Source: an uncultured Oceanospirillaceae bacterium (GTDB lineage Bacteria; Pseudomonadota; Gammaproteobacteria; Pseudomonadales; Balneatricaceae). Taken from it: a stretch of DNA of 64,000 bases. The translations under genes were made by a program, and so were the position numbers. This document shows positions 16,707 to 25,640 of this stretch, one piece after another. A model generated the notes under the pieces. That model worked only from the letters and a program-made list of their open reading frames with translations. It did not search any database and was not told the origin of the DNA. The stretch covers positions 1-64,000 of the forward strand of contig CAKZOD010000003.1 of assembly GCA_937136055.1 (NCBI GenBank), written 5' to 3'. The number at the start of each line of letters is the position of its first letter. Position 1 is the first letter of the stretch.

Positions 16707-17114
16707 ATGATGGAGAGTGGGTATGAGAGGCACGGTGACTTCAAGATAAAGATCGATAAAAACGTTATTTTGATCGATGCTTGGGGGCCTTGGAATCAAG
16801 AGTTTTTTACGCAGTTTCATCGCCAGTTATATTTAGCAGTTCATCAGTTAACGGTGGATATATATGGCGCTTTAGTGGTGATTCATGGTCAAGGGTTGCC
16901 GGTGAATGATGCCATTGATGATCACATAGCGTTTCTTCGTCAAGGTAATGTGAGAGCATTGGCCGTTGATTTATCGTGTTGTTCTACCGCAGGTTTGTCG
17001 AAAGATGTGTTTAGTAAAATATATACCCAGAGCGAGCTTAATTTTGAATTTTTTGATGATAATCAAGCGGCGAAAAAATGGCTAACTCAACAATTAACTT
17101 CTGCTGATAATTAA
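16707..17114 (+). CDS. Hypothetical protein, possible STAS/SpoIIAA-like fold
   Basis: A 135-residue soluble protein I cannot name. The alternation of strands and helices (IKIDKNVILIDAWGPW, a helix, YGALVVIHG, later VRALAVDLSCCS) resembles SpoIIAA-like or STAS folds, found in many small marine-bacterial proteins next to GNAT enzymes. No catalytic motif is visible. TAAGGAA lies about 8 bp before the first of two adjacent ATG codons (16707 and 16710). It sits between the TPR gene and the acetyltransferase on the same strand, with small gaps, so a three-gene operon is plausible. Confidence 0.6.
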   Translation: MMESGYERHGDFKIKIDKNVILIDAWGPWNQEFFTQFHRQLYLAVHQLTVDIYGALVVIHGQGLPVNDAIDDHIAFLRQGNVRALAVDLSCCSTAGLSKDVFSKIYTQSELNFEFFDDNQAAKKWLTQQLTSADN

Positions 17115-17142
17115 GTGAAAGCATCGATATAGGCTGCAAATA

Positions 17143-17640
17143 ATGAAGATAGAGAAATTATCTATTGAGCACTTAGAAGCTTTCAGTGTTTATACAAAAG
17201 CTTGCATGCGCGATGGCTTAAGTTTATATGCAGAGGCAATTGATGATTGTGAAGCGTATTTAAAAAAGCGCATCGCCTATGCACAAGGCGAGCAGTTGCC
17301 TGAGGGTTGGCCTCCGATTTCAATGTATTTTTATATTGATTCAGGGGTTATTTTAGGTGCTATCAGGGTGCGTCATGGAGTTAACCCCTATATAGAAAAT
17401 GTGATTGGTCACATTGGTTACGAGACGTTATCTCAAGCGCGCGGCAAAGGAACTGCTACAGCAATGCTAAGTTGGGTTAAACAGCAAGTGATTGAAGATG
17501 ATGTAATCGTAACTTGCGATGAGAGTAATCTTGCATCACAAAAGGTTATTGAAAAGTGTGGTGGTAAGTATTTGAATACTTTTTACTGCAATGAGGATCA
17601 TTGCGAGGTGCGGCGTTACCAGTTATTCAAGGAAGTATAA
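17143..17640 (+). CDS. GNAT-family N-acetyltransferase
   Basis: A 165-residue acetyltransferase of the GNAT superfamily, expected to move an acetyl group from acetyl-CoA to an amine. The core strand LGAIRVRHGVNPYIENVIGHIGYE leads to the pyrophosphate-binding loop QARGKGTATAML (about 101-112, the Q/RxxGxG/A signature). The C-terminal NLASQKVIEKCGGKY is the motif-B helix in which Asn and the CGG turn are conserved. The layout matches the YkkB/RimJ-like group whose substrates are usually unknown. Only 28 bp separate it from the preceding gene, and a hairpin follows the stop. Confidence 0.85.
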   Translation: MKIEKLSIEHLEAFSVYTKACMRDGLSLYAEAIDDCEAYLKKRIAYAQGEQLPEGWPPISMYFYIDSGVILGAIRVRHGVNPYIENVIGHIGYETLSQARGKGTATAMLSWVKQQVIEDDVIVTCDESNLASQKVIEKCGGKYLNTFYCNEDHCEVRRYQLFKEV

Positions 17641-17642
17641 GG

Positions 17643-17675
17643 CTTCTAGGCACTGGAATTGACAGCACCTAGAAG
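17643..17675 (+). terminator. Hairpin after the GNAT gene
   Basis: Perfect 8-bp arms CTTCTAGG and CCTAGAAG enclose 17 bases in which CTG and CAG may pair further. It begins 2 bp after the GNAT stop and is followed by GTTTAT, a weak T-rich tail. Probably the end of the TPR-unknown-GNAT operon. Confidence 0.55.
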
Positions 17676-17688
17676 GTTTATAATACAG

Positions 17689-17716
17689 AGCTTATAGCTT
17701 ATAGCTTATAGCTTAT
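17689..17716. repeat. Four tandem 7-bp repeats (AGCTTAT)
   Basis: AGCTTAT is repeated four times without gaps, ending on the stop codon of the convergent NmrA-like gene. A simple-sequence repeat in a tail-to-tail gap, with no evident function; copy-number variation would not change any protein. Confidence 0.8.
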
Positions 17717-18696
17717 TAGCTTTTTAGTTCAGCAGCTTTTGCCATTGCATCTTCACCTTTTTTCCAAAGGTTTCCTTGCCATAACTCATCTAAACCGCTG
17801 TCGCCACAGGCGCCTTTAGTGGTTAAATATTCAAAGTAAGACGTTGGCTTTTTACCTGTGATGTTGTAAAAATCAGGGCTGCAACGACAGTAAAAACCGT
17901 TGCTTAGATATTCAAAAAACTCTGCACGTGTGCTGCCAAAGTCGTTTTCAAAATCTTCCATTGATTGCGCGCGATACTCAATCTCTTTATCCATAGCACG
18001 CCCTAAATCAGCGGCAATTTCAGCCATTGTCTGCGGCTCAGGACCAGTGATGTCATAGAATTTATTACTGTGTAATGCAGGGCCTTGCTCTAGAATAACT
18101 GCCGCAGCTTGAGCAATATCTTGTGTACAAACAAAAGAGTTACGTGCATTGCCGAGGGGGTTGGTAAACCAGCCGTGCTCTGCAATGTTATCGCAATCTG
18201 TTTTGAGTAAGTGGTTCATGAAAAAGTTGTTACGCAAAACAGTGACCGCTAAGCCTGCATCGATTAATGCTTTTTCACCCCACCAATAGTGTTGTAGCAT
18301 CAGAGGGATTGAGGCGCCAGTGCGTGAAGCATGCTTGCTTGCATCGTAAGAAGCGGTGTTAGTATCAGCGCCCATGCAGCTTACGCGCACGACATGTTTG
18401 ATTTGATCTTTATAGTCGCTGAGTGCTTCACAAAAGTTGAGGTGGCCTTGTAGCATAGGGTCTAAAGACGCTGAGTAAATTGCTGACACACCCTCAAGAG
18501 CTGTTGGCCAAGTGCTGTTATCATTAAGGTCAAACTTAACGACTTGATCTGCCCCTAATTCGCGTAGCATTTCGACTTTTGATTCACTGAAGTAACAGGC
18601 GCGAACAGTAAATTTTTTGCTAGCACTTAAACGTGCTACTAACTCTTTGCCAATTCGGCCGGTTGCTGAGGTAACAAGAACAATGGGGTTTGTCAT
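17716..18696 (-). CDS. NmrA-like NAD(P)-binding protein (atypical SDR)
   Basis: A 326-residue Rossmann protein of the NmrA/atypical short-chain dehydrogenase group. The N-terminal strand and turn VLVTSATGRIGKELV (about 6-20) is the TGxxG dinucleotide-binding motif. VRACYFSESK follows where a cofactor-selecting residue sits. VVRVSCMGADT and the later VTVLRNNFFMNHLL match the NmrA central region. The Tyr-Lys catalytic pair of classical SDRs is not in place, so it may be a redox sensor or an NADPH-dependent reductase such as a quinone or ether reductase. The 80-residue C-terminal substrate lobe is intact. It is transcribed alone, convergent with the GNAT operon. Confidence 0.75.
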   Translation of the reverse strand: MTNPIVLVTSATGRIGKELVARLSASKKFTVRACYFSESKVEMLRELGADQVVKFDLNDNSTWPTALEGVSAIYSASLDPMLQGHLNFCEALSDYKDQIKHVVRVSCMGADTNTASYDASKHASRTGASIPLMLQHYWWGEKALIDAGLAVTVLRNNFFMNHLLKTDCDNIAEHGWFTNPLGNARNSFVCTQDIAQAAAVILEQGPALHSNKFYDITGPEPQTMAEIAADLGRAMDKEIEYRAQSMEDFENDFGSTRAEFFEYLSNGFYCRCSPDFYNITGKKPTSYFEYLTTKGACGDSGLDELWQGNLWKKGEDAMAKAAELKS

Positions 18697-18882
18697 AATG
18701 AAATTTCCAGTTAGGGAGTGTCAACGAAAGTTCTGTTTAAGTTTATACACCAAGATAAGATAAATACCTTAGATTATATGTAATCTATGAGTTTAACTTA
18801 AACAGCCAATTGACAATTGTACGTGGGCCACTGATGTTTGACTAAACGAACATTACTTAGTGCTTTGCACAAGGAGAATGTA

Positions 18883-19416
18883 ATGAGAAAGCTGACGAAG
18901 TATTTAGCGACTTTTGTGGCGAGCCTATTACTGTTTGTGTGCCTTGAACACAGGGCGGTCATAGCAGGAGCGCTTGAAAAACAACAGCGATTTGAAGCAA
19001 GTTTGCTCAGTTGGCAGCTTGTTAAAAAGCAAATAGCGCGTTATCAATATTCAGTGAACTTTAGTAGCTGGGTTGGTTTTTCAAATCGTACTACCTTGAG
19101 CGTAGAAGATGATGTAGTCGTTAACAGAGCCTATGTCGCATTCGATCAAAATAACAAACTAGTTGCTCAATGGCAGGAAGATGGCAGTGATGAAATAGGC
19201 ACTCACAAGCGAGGTGCTACCCCTAAAACGATGGATCAGCTCTATCGCCAGTGTCGCTCTGAAGTGCTGTCTAAATCAGCACAGGAGAATTATATAAGTT
19301 TGTCGTTTGATGAAAATAATCTTTTACGTCAATGTACTTACACACCGATGAGCTGCGCTGATGATTGCTCTTTTGGGGTAAATATCTCAGATTTACAATT
19401 TAACCAAACGCCTTAG
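18883..19416 (+). CDS. Exported protein, DUF6174-like
   Basis: I place the start at 18883 (177 residues), not the upstream ATG at 18838, because AAGGAG lies 7 bp before it and the signal-like segment MRKLTKYLATFVASLLLFVC then begins the protein. A WQLVKKQIARYQYSVNFSS block, a YRQCRSEV segment and a C-terminal CxYTPMSCADDCSFG block recall the DUF6174 family of periplasmic or lipoprotein-like proteins of unknown role. Several Cys residues could form disulfides after export. No operon partner: the neighbours point away from or toward it. Confidence 0.55.
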   Translation: MRKLTKYLATFVASLLLFVCLEHRAVIAGALEKQQRFEASLLSWQLVKKQIARYQYSVNFSSWVGFSNRTTLSVEDDVVVNRAYVAFDQNNKLVAQWQEDGSDEIGTHKRGATPKTMDQLYRQCRSEVLSKSAQENYISLSFDENNLLRQCTYTPMSCADDCSFGVNISDLQFNQTP

Positions 19417-19470
19417 CGATTGTATAAGTTTAAATAACGATACTGATCAGCTAGTAATTTATGATTGATA

Positions 19471-20331
19471 TCATTTCAATAATGAGCGCTTTCGATAGAG
19501 CCCCGCTTTGCGGCTGACCAATTCTAGATCATTAATGTCTGTACAAAAATTGAGATTCTCTTCAATTCCGACAGCGAGGTAGCTACGGCTGGTCATTGAG
19601 CTGAGTAAGAGTGAGAGTACTTTGTTTTGCAGCTCGCGATTAAAGTAAATGAAGACATTTCGACACAGAATGAGCTGCGCTGAAATGAAGCTAGGTTGGC
19701 TGACTAAATCATGGTGTTGAAAAATGACACGTGAAAGAAGCTTGCTAAGCAATGTTGAGCCTTTGTCATGGCTAAAGTAATCAGCTAGGTTAGCGTTACC
19801 ACCTGAAGCTTTATAGCGTTCTTCATCTTCTGCGTTTAAAGGTGATTTTAGCTTTCCTGAGGCGGCAATTGTTAAAGCTTGATTGCTAATATCTGAGGCA
19901 TAAATTTGTCCGTGCTCTAGTAATCCTGCTTCTTCTAACATAATAGCTAGAGAATAAACCTCTTCCCCAGTGGCGCAACCAGCCACCCATATCGAGAATC
20001 TAGGGTAACTCGCCAATAACGGGAATATTTTCTGTTTCAGCTGTAAAAAGAGTTCTGGGTCACGGAATAATTGTGAGTAGCTAACGGTTAGCTTGTCAAT
20101 CACATGTGCTTTGAATGCATCGTCGTGAAATAATTTTGGGATAAGCTCTGATGCGTGATGCAGTTTTTCCTCATGTACTAAGTTGTTGATTAAACGACCA
20201 ATTGACCGTTGAGAGTAACCACTAAAATCTTGAGCGCAGCAGCGCTTGACCGCTTCAACAACTAATTGCAGCTCGGCTGTAGAGGTTTCACTTGTGGGGT
20301 GTGATGGAGTTGTAAGTGGTGTTAAATCCAC
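19471..20331 (-). CDS. CheR-type protein-glutamate methyltransferase
   Basis: A 286-residue SAM-dependent methyltransferase of the CheR family, which methylates Glu residues of receptors or related proteins. The N-terminal helical domain (about 20-90) includes TVSYSQLFRDPELF, the family's 'TxxFFR' region. The SAM site is WVAGCATGEEVYSLAIML (about 114-131). LILCRNVFIYF (about 224-234) is the conserved CRNVxIYF motif. The first 10 bp overlap the end of the hybrid kinase gene, so the two are coupled and probably work together. A CheB methylesterase, normally paired with such CheR genes beside hybrid kinases, is absent here. Confidence 0.88.
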   Translation of the reverse strand: MDLTPLTTPSHPTSETSTAELQLVVEAVKRCCAQDFSGYSQRSIGRLINNLVHEEKLHHASELIPKLFHDDAFKAHVIDKLTVSYSQLFRDPELFLQLKQKIFPLLASYPRFSIWVAGCATGEEVYSLAIMLEEAGLLEHGQIYASDISNQALTIAASGKLKSPLNAEDEERYKASGGNANLADYFSHDKGSTLLSKLLSRVIFQHHDLVSQPSFISAQLILCRNVFIYFNRELQNKVLSLLLSSMTSRSYLAVGIEENLNFCTDINDLELVSRKAGLYRKRSLLK

Positions 20332-23300
20332 GCGAGTAAGCTCTTGTATAGTAGATCTAGATCGACAGGTTTTGTAAGAAAATCATCCGCCCCAGCGGCG
20401 AGACACTTTTCTTTTTCATCATCCATTGTTGAGGCTGTGAAGGCGATGATAGGTAGATGTTTAAACTGTGCCTGTTCTCTAATTTTAGTGGTTGTTTCTA
20501 TGCCATCCATACCTGGCATCATGATATCCATAATCACGATATCAATACTCGGATTGCTTTGCAGTGCAGCAAGCCCCTGTGAGCCGCTAGTTGCAATATC
20601 AATGATGATATCGTTACTGCGTAGTATCTTGGCCAATGAAAAGGTATTGCGCATGTCGTCATCTACTAACAAAACTCTTTTACCTTTTAAAGCACTGATA
20701 TCTAAGTTTGTTTTTTTAGAGTGAGGTTTTTGGGTAGTTGTATACTGATCTTGAGAATCATTTAAGATTTCTCGAAGTTGCTCAACCAGTCGCTCCTCTG
20801 AAAGCGTCGACTTTACAATAATTTTATCGGTGAATTGATTGAGTTTAAGAAGCTCGCTATCGGAGAGTTCCCGCGCCGTATAAACGATAAACTCAGGCTG
20901 TTGAGAGCGCTCAATACGCCTAAATGTGTCGAGCACATCAAAGCCGGAAATGTCCGGCAGATTAAGATCTAGTACCACTGTGAGGTAGTTCTTACTTTGC
21001 AACTGCTCTAGGGCTGCTTGTCCGCTGTTTACAAAATCACAGTTAACACCATCAAATTGAAGCAGCAGCTCAAGGGCAAGCCGGTTTGCGGCGTCGTCCT
21101 CCACGATAAGAATGTTTTTATCACCAGATGAGATAGCTGACTTGGTTGATGAGAGCTCTGGCGTGGGGCGTGTACTAGCGTTTACAGTGGGTGTTGAGTC
21201 CAATGTTGAAGGCTGTTCTGTGGATGATGGTTTTTCGTTTTTATCGCTAAGTTGCAAAGGCAGTTCTAAAGTAAAGGTGCTGCCTTTATTAAGTTCAGAT
21301 TCTAGTAGAATTTGGCCGTTTAAAAGTTTAGCGAGATCTTTACTTATTGATAGCCCTAGCCCTGTTCCACCATACTTACGTGTCATTGAACCATCAGCTT
21401 GCTGGAAGGCTTCAAAAATATTTTGATGTTGCAGAGGATCAATGCCAATACCACTGTCCTTCACTACAAATACTATAATGCCCTTTGTGCGATCAATTTT
21501 AATTGAAACGTTTACCGATCCCTTTTCGGTGAATTTGATGGCATTGCCAATTAAGTTCATCAGTATTTGTTCTAAACGTAATTTATCACTGTAAATAACT
21601 TTAGGAGCGTCTTTCTCAAGTGTGAGCTCAAATGCTATTTGCTGTTCTTTGGCAAGCACATCAAAGCGGTCGAAAAGCTGTTGATGTAATTGCTGTAGTT
21701 CGATGGGCTCATTGTAAGTTTGCATGTGGCCGGCTTCGATTTTTGACAGATCAAGAATGTGATTGATTAAGTGCAATAAATGCCTGCCGGAGTCCTCAAT
21801 CACCTGTGCACTATACGCTTCTTCTGCAGATAAGTTACCCGAACTATTGCTACTCAACGACCCAGCCAGGATTAACAAACTATTCAAGGGAGTACGCAGC
21901 TCGTGAGACATGTTTGCCAAGAACTCTGACTTATATTTGTTACTTAGTTCTAGCTGTTGTGCTTTTAGCTCTATCTCTTGTTTGGATTCTTGAAGGATGA
22001 TTTGTTGTGATTCTAGGTCACTGCTTTTTTCGCGCAGCGACTCATTACTCACACGCAATTCCTCTTGCTGAACTTGCAGTTCTTCAGACAGATTTTGTGC
22101 TTCTTCTAGAGCTGAGTTAAGGCTTTCTCGGGCGCTAATGTTCTCAAAGGTTGTCCCAATACTTTCTTTTAGAGATTCCAGTAAGTTTTGTTTTAAAGGA
22201 TCGATAGGTTTTAAAAACGCTAATTCAATCAAGCCTCTGAGTTGCCCGCGATAGCTAAACGGGATCAACACAATTTGCTCTGCTTCACTTCCCCCCGTTG
22301 CAGAAAGGATGCGAGCGTAGCCATTGGGTACATCTTGCACGATTATATTATTTAATTCAGCTGCCGCTTGGCCGACTAGCCCTTGGTGTAAACGGTATTG
22401 AGTGGCGGGAAAGTCACTCGGCAATTGGCCAAATACTGCGCTTTGTTGAAGTACCCCTTCACCATTATCAAGTACAGCTTCGTGCCAGGTATAAAGTGCA
22501 CCTACTTGTGCATCTACATATCTTGCTAGGGTTGTCAGCACTAACTCAGAGAGCTTATCTTCTTGCTGCTCTCTGCGCATTGCATGATCAATAGACACTT
22601 GGCCTTGTTGTAACCAAGCGCGATTTTCATTTTCTAATAGATGCTGCTTTAACTTAGCGGTCATTTGCTCTAACGATGAATATACGCCGCGCGATCGCTC
22701 TTTAAACGGCATATCTAAGTTGCCAAAAATGATGTTGTTGGCTATTTTTCTTAGCTCGTTAGGTTCAGCGCCTAAAGGTCTTAAAACGTATTTGAGTAGG
22801 GCGAAGCAGAGCAGCATTGAAAACACAATAATGAAAGCGGTTAACCATTGGAGCTGGGTGTAGATTAAGTTTTCTTGGGAGATAAAATGTTCAGTTTCTC
22901 GCTTTGTTCTTTGATCAAGCAAGATAAAAAACTGATCAACAGGGCGCATTATTTTGGCTTTTTCTGCATGGTATTTTTCGTTGAACAGTAAATCCTGTGC
23001 CATGTCTTTATTGGCAGGACCGCGACGAGTAAACTCTTTATTTCTATCGATATAGTAGCCATTCAATGCATTCATCGCCTTGAGTTCTATTTTTACTAAG
23101 GCATCGGAGTTGTCTTGTGATTGTTTTAATAACGCCAGCTCTTCTTCGCTAAAGCCAGCATTAACCATTAAAGACTGTAAAGAGTGGGCGAGCTCATCGG
23201 GCCTAGGTTTAATACCTTGGCTGATAAGTAAATCCCAGTAAATACGGTTGTACTGGCTGGGGCGAGGCTTCTCACCGTTTCTTATAGCAAGCACATCCAT

Positions 23301-23534
23301 ATAGTATTGTTTAAAGCGCTCTTCACCGGTCGTTACATAGCTGCGTACAAGGCGTGTTAAGTCATCAGAGCTTTGGCGTAACTCATCGGCTAACAAATAT
23401 GATTGGTAGCGATTAAGATGTGATTGGTGCAGTTTCTCTTGGTTGATATGTAGATTGTAAATAAGGGTTGCCAACAGCATACAAAAGATAAACATTGCTA
23501 CAAAAATGCAGCTAATAAGGCGTTTTATAGACAT
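20322..23534 (-). CDS. Hybrid sensor histidine kinase with two receiver domains
   Basis: A 1070-residue membrane sensor. It has a first membrane helix (about 8-28), a roughly 200-residue periplasmic helical domain and a second helix (about 230-250). A HAMP-like linker, a GAF domain (about 325-465) and a coiled coil of Glu/Gln repeats (about 470-530) follow. The HisKA box EFLANMSHELRTPLN carries the phospho-His. The HATPase has NAIKFT, DSGIGI and GGTGLGLSIS. Receiver 1 (about 825-935) has VEDD and VVLDLNLPD; receiver 2 (about 955-1070) has VDDD and VIMDIMMPGMDG. Both aspartates are present. It lies 34 bp downstream of a REC-GGDEF-EAL gene and overlaps cheR. The ligand is unknown. Confidence 0.9.
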   Translation of the reverse strand: MSIKRLISCIFVAMFIFCMLLATLIYNLHINQEKLHQSHLNRYQSYLLADELRQSSDDLTRLVRSYVTTGEERFKQYYMDVLAIRNGEKPRPSQYNRIYWDLLISQGIKPRPDELAHSLQSLMVNAGFSEEELALLKQSQDNSDALVKIELKAMNALNGYYIDRNKEFTRRGPANKDMAQDLLFNEKYHAEKAKIMRPVDQFFILLDQRTKRETEHFISQENLIYTQLQWLTAFIIVFSMLLCFALLKYVLRPLGAEPNELRKIANNIIFGNLDMPFKERSRGVYSSLEQMTAKLKQHLLENENRAWLQQGQVSIDHAMRREQQEDKLSELVLTTLARYVDAQVGALYTWHEAVLDNGEGVLQQSAVFGQLPSDFPATQYRLHQGLVGQAAAELNNIIVQDVPNGYARILSATGGSEAEQIVLIPFSYRGQLRGLIELAFLKPIDPLKQNLLESLKESIGTTFENISARESLNSALEEAQNLSEELQVQQEELRVSNESLREKSSDLESQQIILQESKQEIELKAQQLELSNKYKSEFLANMSHELRTPLNSLLILAGSLSSNSSGNLSAEEAYSAQVIEDSGRHLLHLINHILDLSKIEAGHMQTYNEPIELQQLHQQLFDRFDVLAKEQQIAFELTLEKDAPKVIYSDKLRLEQILMNLIGNAIKFTEKGSVNVSIKIDRTKGIIVFVVKDSGIGIDPLQHQNIFEAFQQADGSMTRKYGGTGLGLSISKDLAKLLNGQILLESELNKGSTFTLELPLQLSDKNEKPSSTEQPSTLDSTPTVNASTRPTPELSSTKSAISSGDKNILIVEDDAANRLALELLLQFDGVNCDFVNSGQAALEQLQSKNYLTVVLDLNLPDISGFDVLDTFRRIERSQQPEFIVYTARELSDSELLKLNQFTDKIIVKSTLSEERLVEQLREILNDSQDQYTTTQKPHSKKTNLDISALKGKRVLLVDDDMRNTFSLAKILRSNDIIIDIATSGSQGLAALQSNPSIDIVIMDIMMPGMDGIETTTKIREQAQFKHLPIIAFTASTMDDEKEKCLAAGADDFLTKPVDLDLLYKSLLAWI

Positions 23535-23567
23535 AAATCGTTCCAGAGAAAAAGCACTGTCGTTAAG

Positions 23568-25349
23568 TTAATTACCAGCATTGGAGGTATTGGATTTTTG
23601 CTGTTCTAGGTATTCGTCAAAGTGTTGCAGGCTCAAAGGTTTGGAGAAGTAGTAACCCTGCAATGAATCACAACCTTGTAGACGTAGGAATTCCCACTGC
23701 TCAAATGTTTCTACGCCCTCAGCGACGACGTTCATATCGAGTGCGTGCGCCATAGCGATAATACCTTTGATCAAAGAGACATTTTCGCTATCGTTGGGGA
23801 CATCAGTTACAAAAGATTGATCTATTTTTAGTTTGTGTACAGGACAGCGTTTTAAGTAGCTAAGTGAAGAGTAACCCGTGCCAAAGTCATCAATTGATAG
23901 TTTTACGCCCCAACCTTTGATCGTTTCAAGGCGCTCACGTATTTCATTAGTATTTTCAAGCAAGATTCCTTCGGTGATTTCAACAACGAGTTGATTGGCT
24001 TTTATAGTACCGTTTAGCAGATGGTTTTCGATGACGTCAATTAATTGATCATTATTAAATTGCAAGGCGGATACGTTGATGGCGATACACAGCTGAGGGT
24101 ATTTTTGCATAGTTTTGACCGCTTCATTCAACACCCAAATACCGAGCTCGTGAATGATGCCTGCACTTTCTGCAATCGGGATGAACTCTACTGGTGAAAT
24201 ACTGCCCAGTTTTCTGCTGAACCAACGGAGCAGCGCTTCAGCGCCACTTACTTTGCCGGAATTTGTATTGATAATAGGCTGGAAATAAAGCTCCAGCTCA
24301 TTAAACTCAATAGCTCTGCGTAAATGCGATTCGAGTAACAACTTGCGCTGTAGTGCATCATTGAGCAGGCGTGAGTAAAATCTAAAGCAGTTTCGCCCGG
24401 CTTCTTTTGCTTGATACATCGCATTATCTGCGCATTTGATCAGCAAGTCGCCTTCTGTTCCGTGTTCAGGGAACATTGAAACCCCGATACTGGCTCCTGC
24501 ACGCATTTCATTGCCATGCCAAAATGCAGGCCGTGAAGCGACATCGATAAGCTGTATAAGCTTATTTGTTAAGCTAAGCGTATCTGAAACATCGGTGAAC
24601 ACGATGATAAACTCATCGCCCCCAATACGCGCAATTAAATCTGAGCTGCGAATATTTTCTTTAAAGCGTGTTGATAACTCTTTTAGAAAGGCGTCTCCTG
24701 CATCGTGGCCTAACTCGTCGTTTATCTTTTTAAAACCGTCTAAATCAAGAAATAGAATAGCCAGCTGTGACTCTTGGCGTTTCGCCCGATCAATGGCTTG
24801 TTTTATTGAATCCTGAATGTGCCAGCGGTTGGGCAGTTGCGTGAGAGGGTCGTGCATTGCTTGGTATTCAATTTCGCGCTCAGCGATCAGGCGCCGCTCA
24901 ATTTCCTGCTCCATGTTGTAATGCATGTTCCAAATATTGATGAAAATGCGTGTTTTAGAAAGCAGTATGTGTGCGTTAATAGGTTTTAATATGTAGTCAA
25001 CCGCACCACTTTCATAGCCTTGTAACAAGTTTTGCTCTGAAGGCTGTTGAGCTGAGAGAAATATAATAGATAAATTCGCGGTTTCTTCAATTCCATTGAG
25101 TAATTCTGCGACTTCAAAGCCATTCATATCTGGCATATTTACGTCGAGTAGAACTAGGGCAATATCATTGTGCTTTAATGCTACCGCAAGCCCTTCGTTG
25201 CCGGAGGTTGCTGTTATCACATCGGCATCTAAAGGTTTAAGGAGAACTTCAATCGCAGTGAGGTTCGCTGCGATGTCATCGATCACCAAAATTTTGGGGC
25301 GCTTCTGGCTCCCAGCTACTGCCTTGAACTCTTTGGTTGCAAATTTCAA
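23568..25349 (-). CDS. Response regulator with GGDEF and EAL domains
   Basis: A 593-residue cytoplasmic c-di-GMP enzyme. The receiver (about 17-135) has ILVIDDIAAN and LVLLDVNMPDMNG with the phospho-Asp. The GGDEF domain (about 160-325) has RIGGDEFIIVF, an intact active site, and the usual DLDGFKKIND metal motif. The EAL domain (about 335-585) has SGAEALLRWF, DDFGTGYSSLSYLKR and EGVET, the residues of an active phosphodiesterase. Both activities may be present, or one may be regulatory. The hybrid kinase 34 bp downstream is the likely phosphodonor. It appears first in the three-gene unit that ends with cheR, so the promoter should lie in 25350-25450. Confidence 0.92.
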   Translation of the reverse strand: MKFATKEFKAVAGSQKRPKILVIDDIAANLTAIEVLLKPLDADVITATSGNEGLAVALKHNDIALVLLDVNMPDMNGFEVAELLNGIEETANLSIIFLSAQQPSEQNLLQGYESGAVDYILKPINAHILLSKTRIFINIWNMHYNMEQEIERRLIAEREIEYQAMHDPLTQLPNRWHIQDSIKQAIDRAKRQESQLAILFLDLDGFKKINDELGHDAGDAFLKELSTRFKENIRSSDLIARIGGDEFIIVFTDVSDTLSLTNKLIQLIDVASRPAFWHGNEMRAGASIGVSMFPEHGTEGDLLIKCADNAMYQAKEAGRNCFRFYSRLLNDALQRKLLLESHLRRAIEFNELELYFQPIINTNSGKVSGAEALLRWFSRKLGSISPVEFIPIAESAGIIHELGIWVLNEAVKTMQKYPQLCIAINVSALQFNNDQLIDVIENHLLNGTIKANQLVVEITEGILLENTNEIRERLETIKGWGVKLSIDDFGTGYSSLSYLKRCPVHKLKIDQSFVTDVPNDSENVSLIKGIIAMAHALDMNVVAEGVETFEQWEFLRLQGCDSLQGYYFSKPLSLQHFDEYLEQQKSNTSNAGN

Positions 25350-25577
25350 ATATAAAATCCTAGTACTTCATACTGTATTCAGAAAGTCGAAAAATATAAA
25401 TAGGAAACATCGATACTAGCTTGATTAATGGTTTGTTTCTAGGGAAATTTCTTAGCGATAATGCTGTATTTAAAAGTATTCAGTAACGGCGAGTTCCTGC
25501 AGGCTATTACTATGATTGATAACAATAAGAGTTCACAAGAAGTTGAAAAGGAGAGTATTGAGATAGGGAGAGCTTGG

Positions 25578-25611
25578 CCCGTTGATAGTGCTAATGTGGA
25601 CTGTCAACGGG
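25578..25611. terminator. Hairpin downstream of putA
   Basis: Perfect arms CCCGTTGA and TCAACGGG enclose 18 bases, 30 bp beyond the putA stop. The minus-strand side is not T-rich, while the plus side is followed by TGGGTTTT, so termination of putA by it is uncertain. A 38-codon plus-strand frame (25512-25628) spans it but is not convincing. Confidence 0.4.
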
Positions 25612-25640
25612 TGGGTTTTGATAGTTAAGGGCAGAGCAAT

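Noticed and set aside
18838..18882. Upstream ATG for the DUF6174-like gene
   Set aside because: A ribosome site lies directly before the ATG at 18883, and the signal peptide begins there.
25512..25628. 38-codon plus-strand ORF spanning the hairpin downstream of putA
   Set aside because: Weak ribosome site, low confidence in coding character, and the hairpin explains the structure better.
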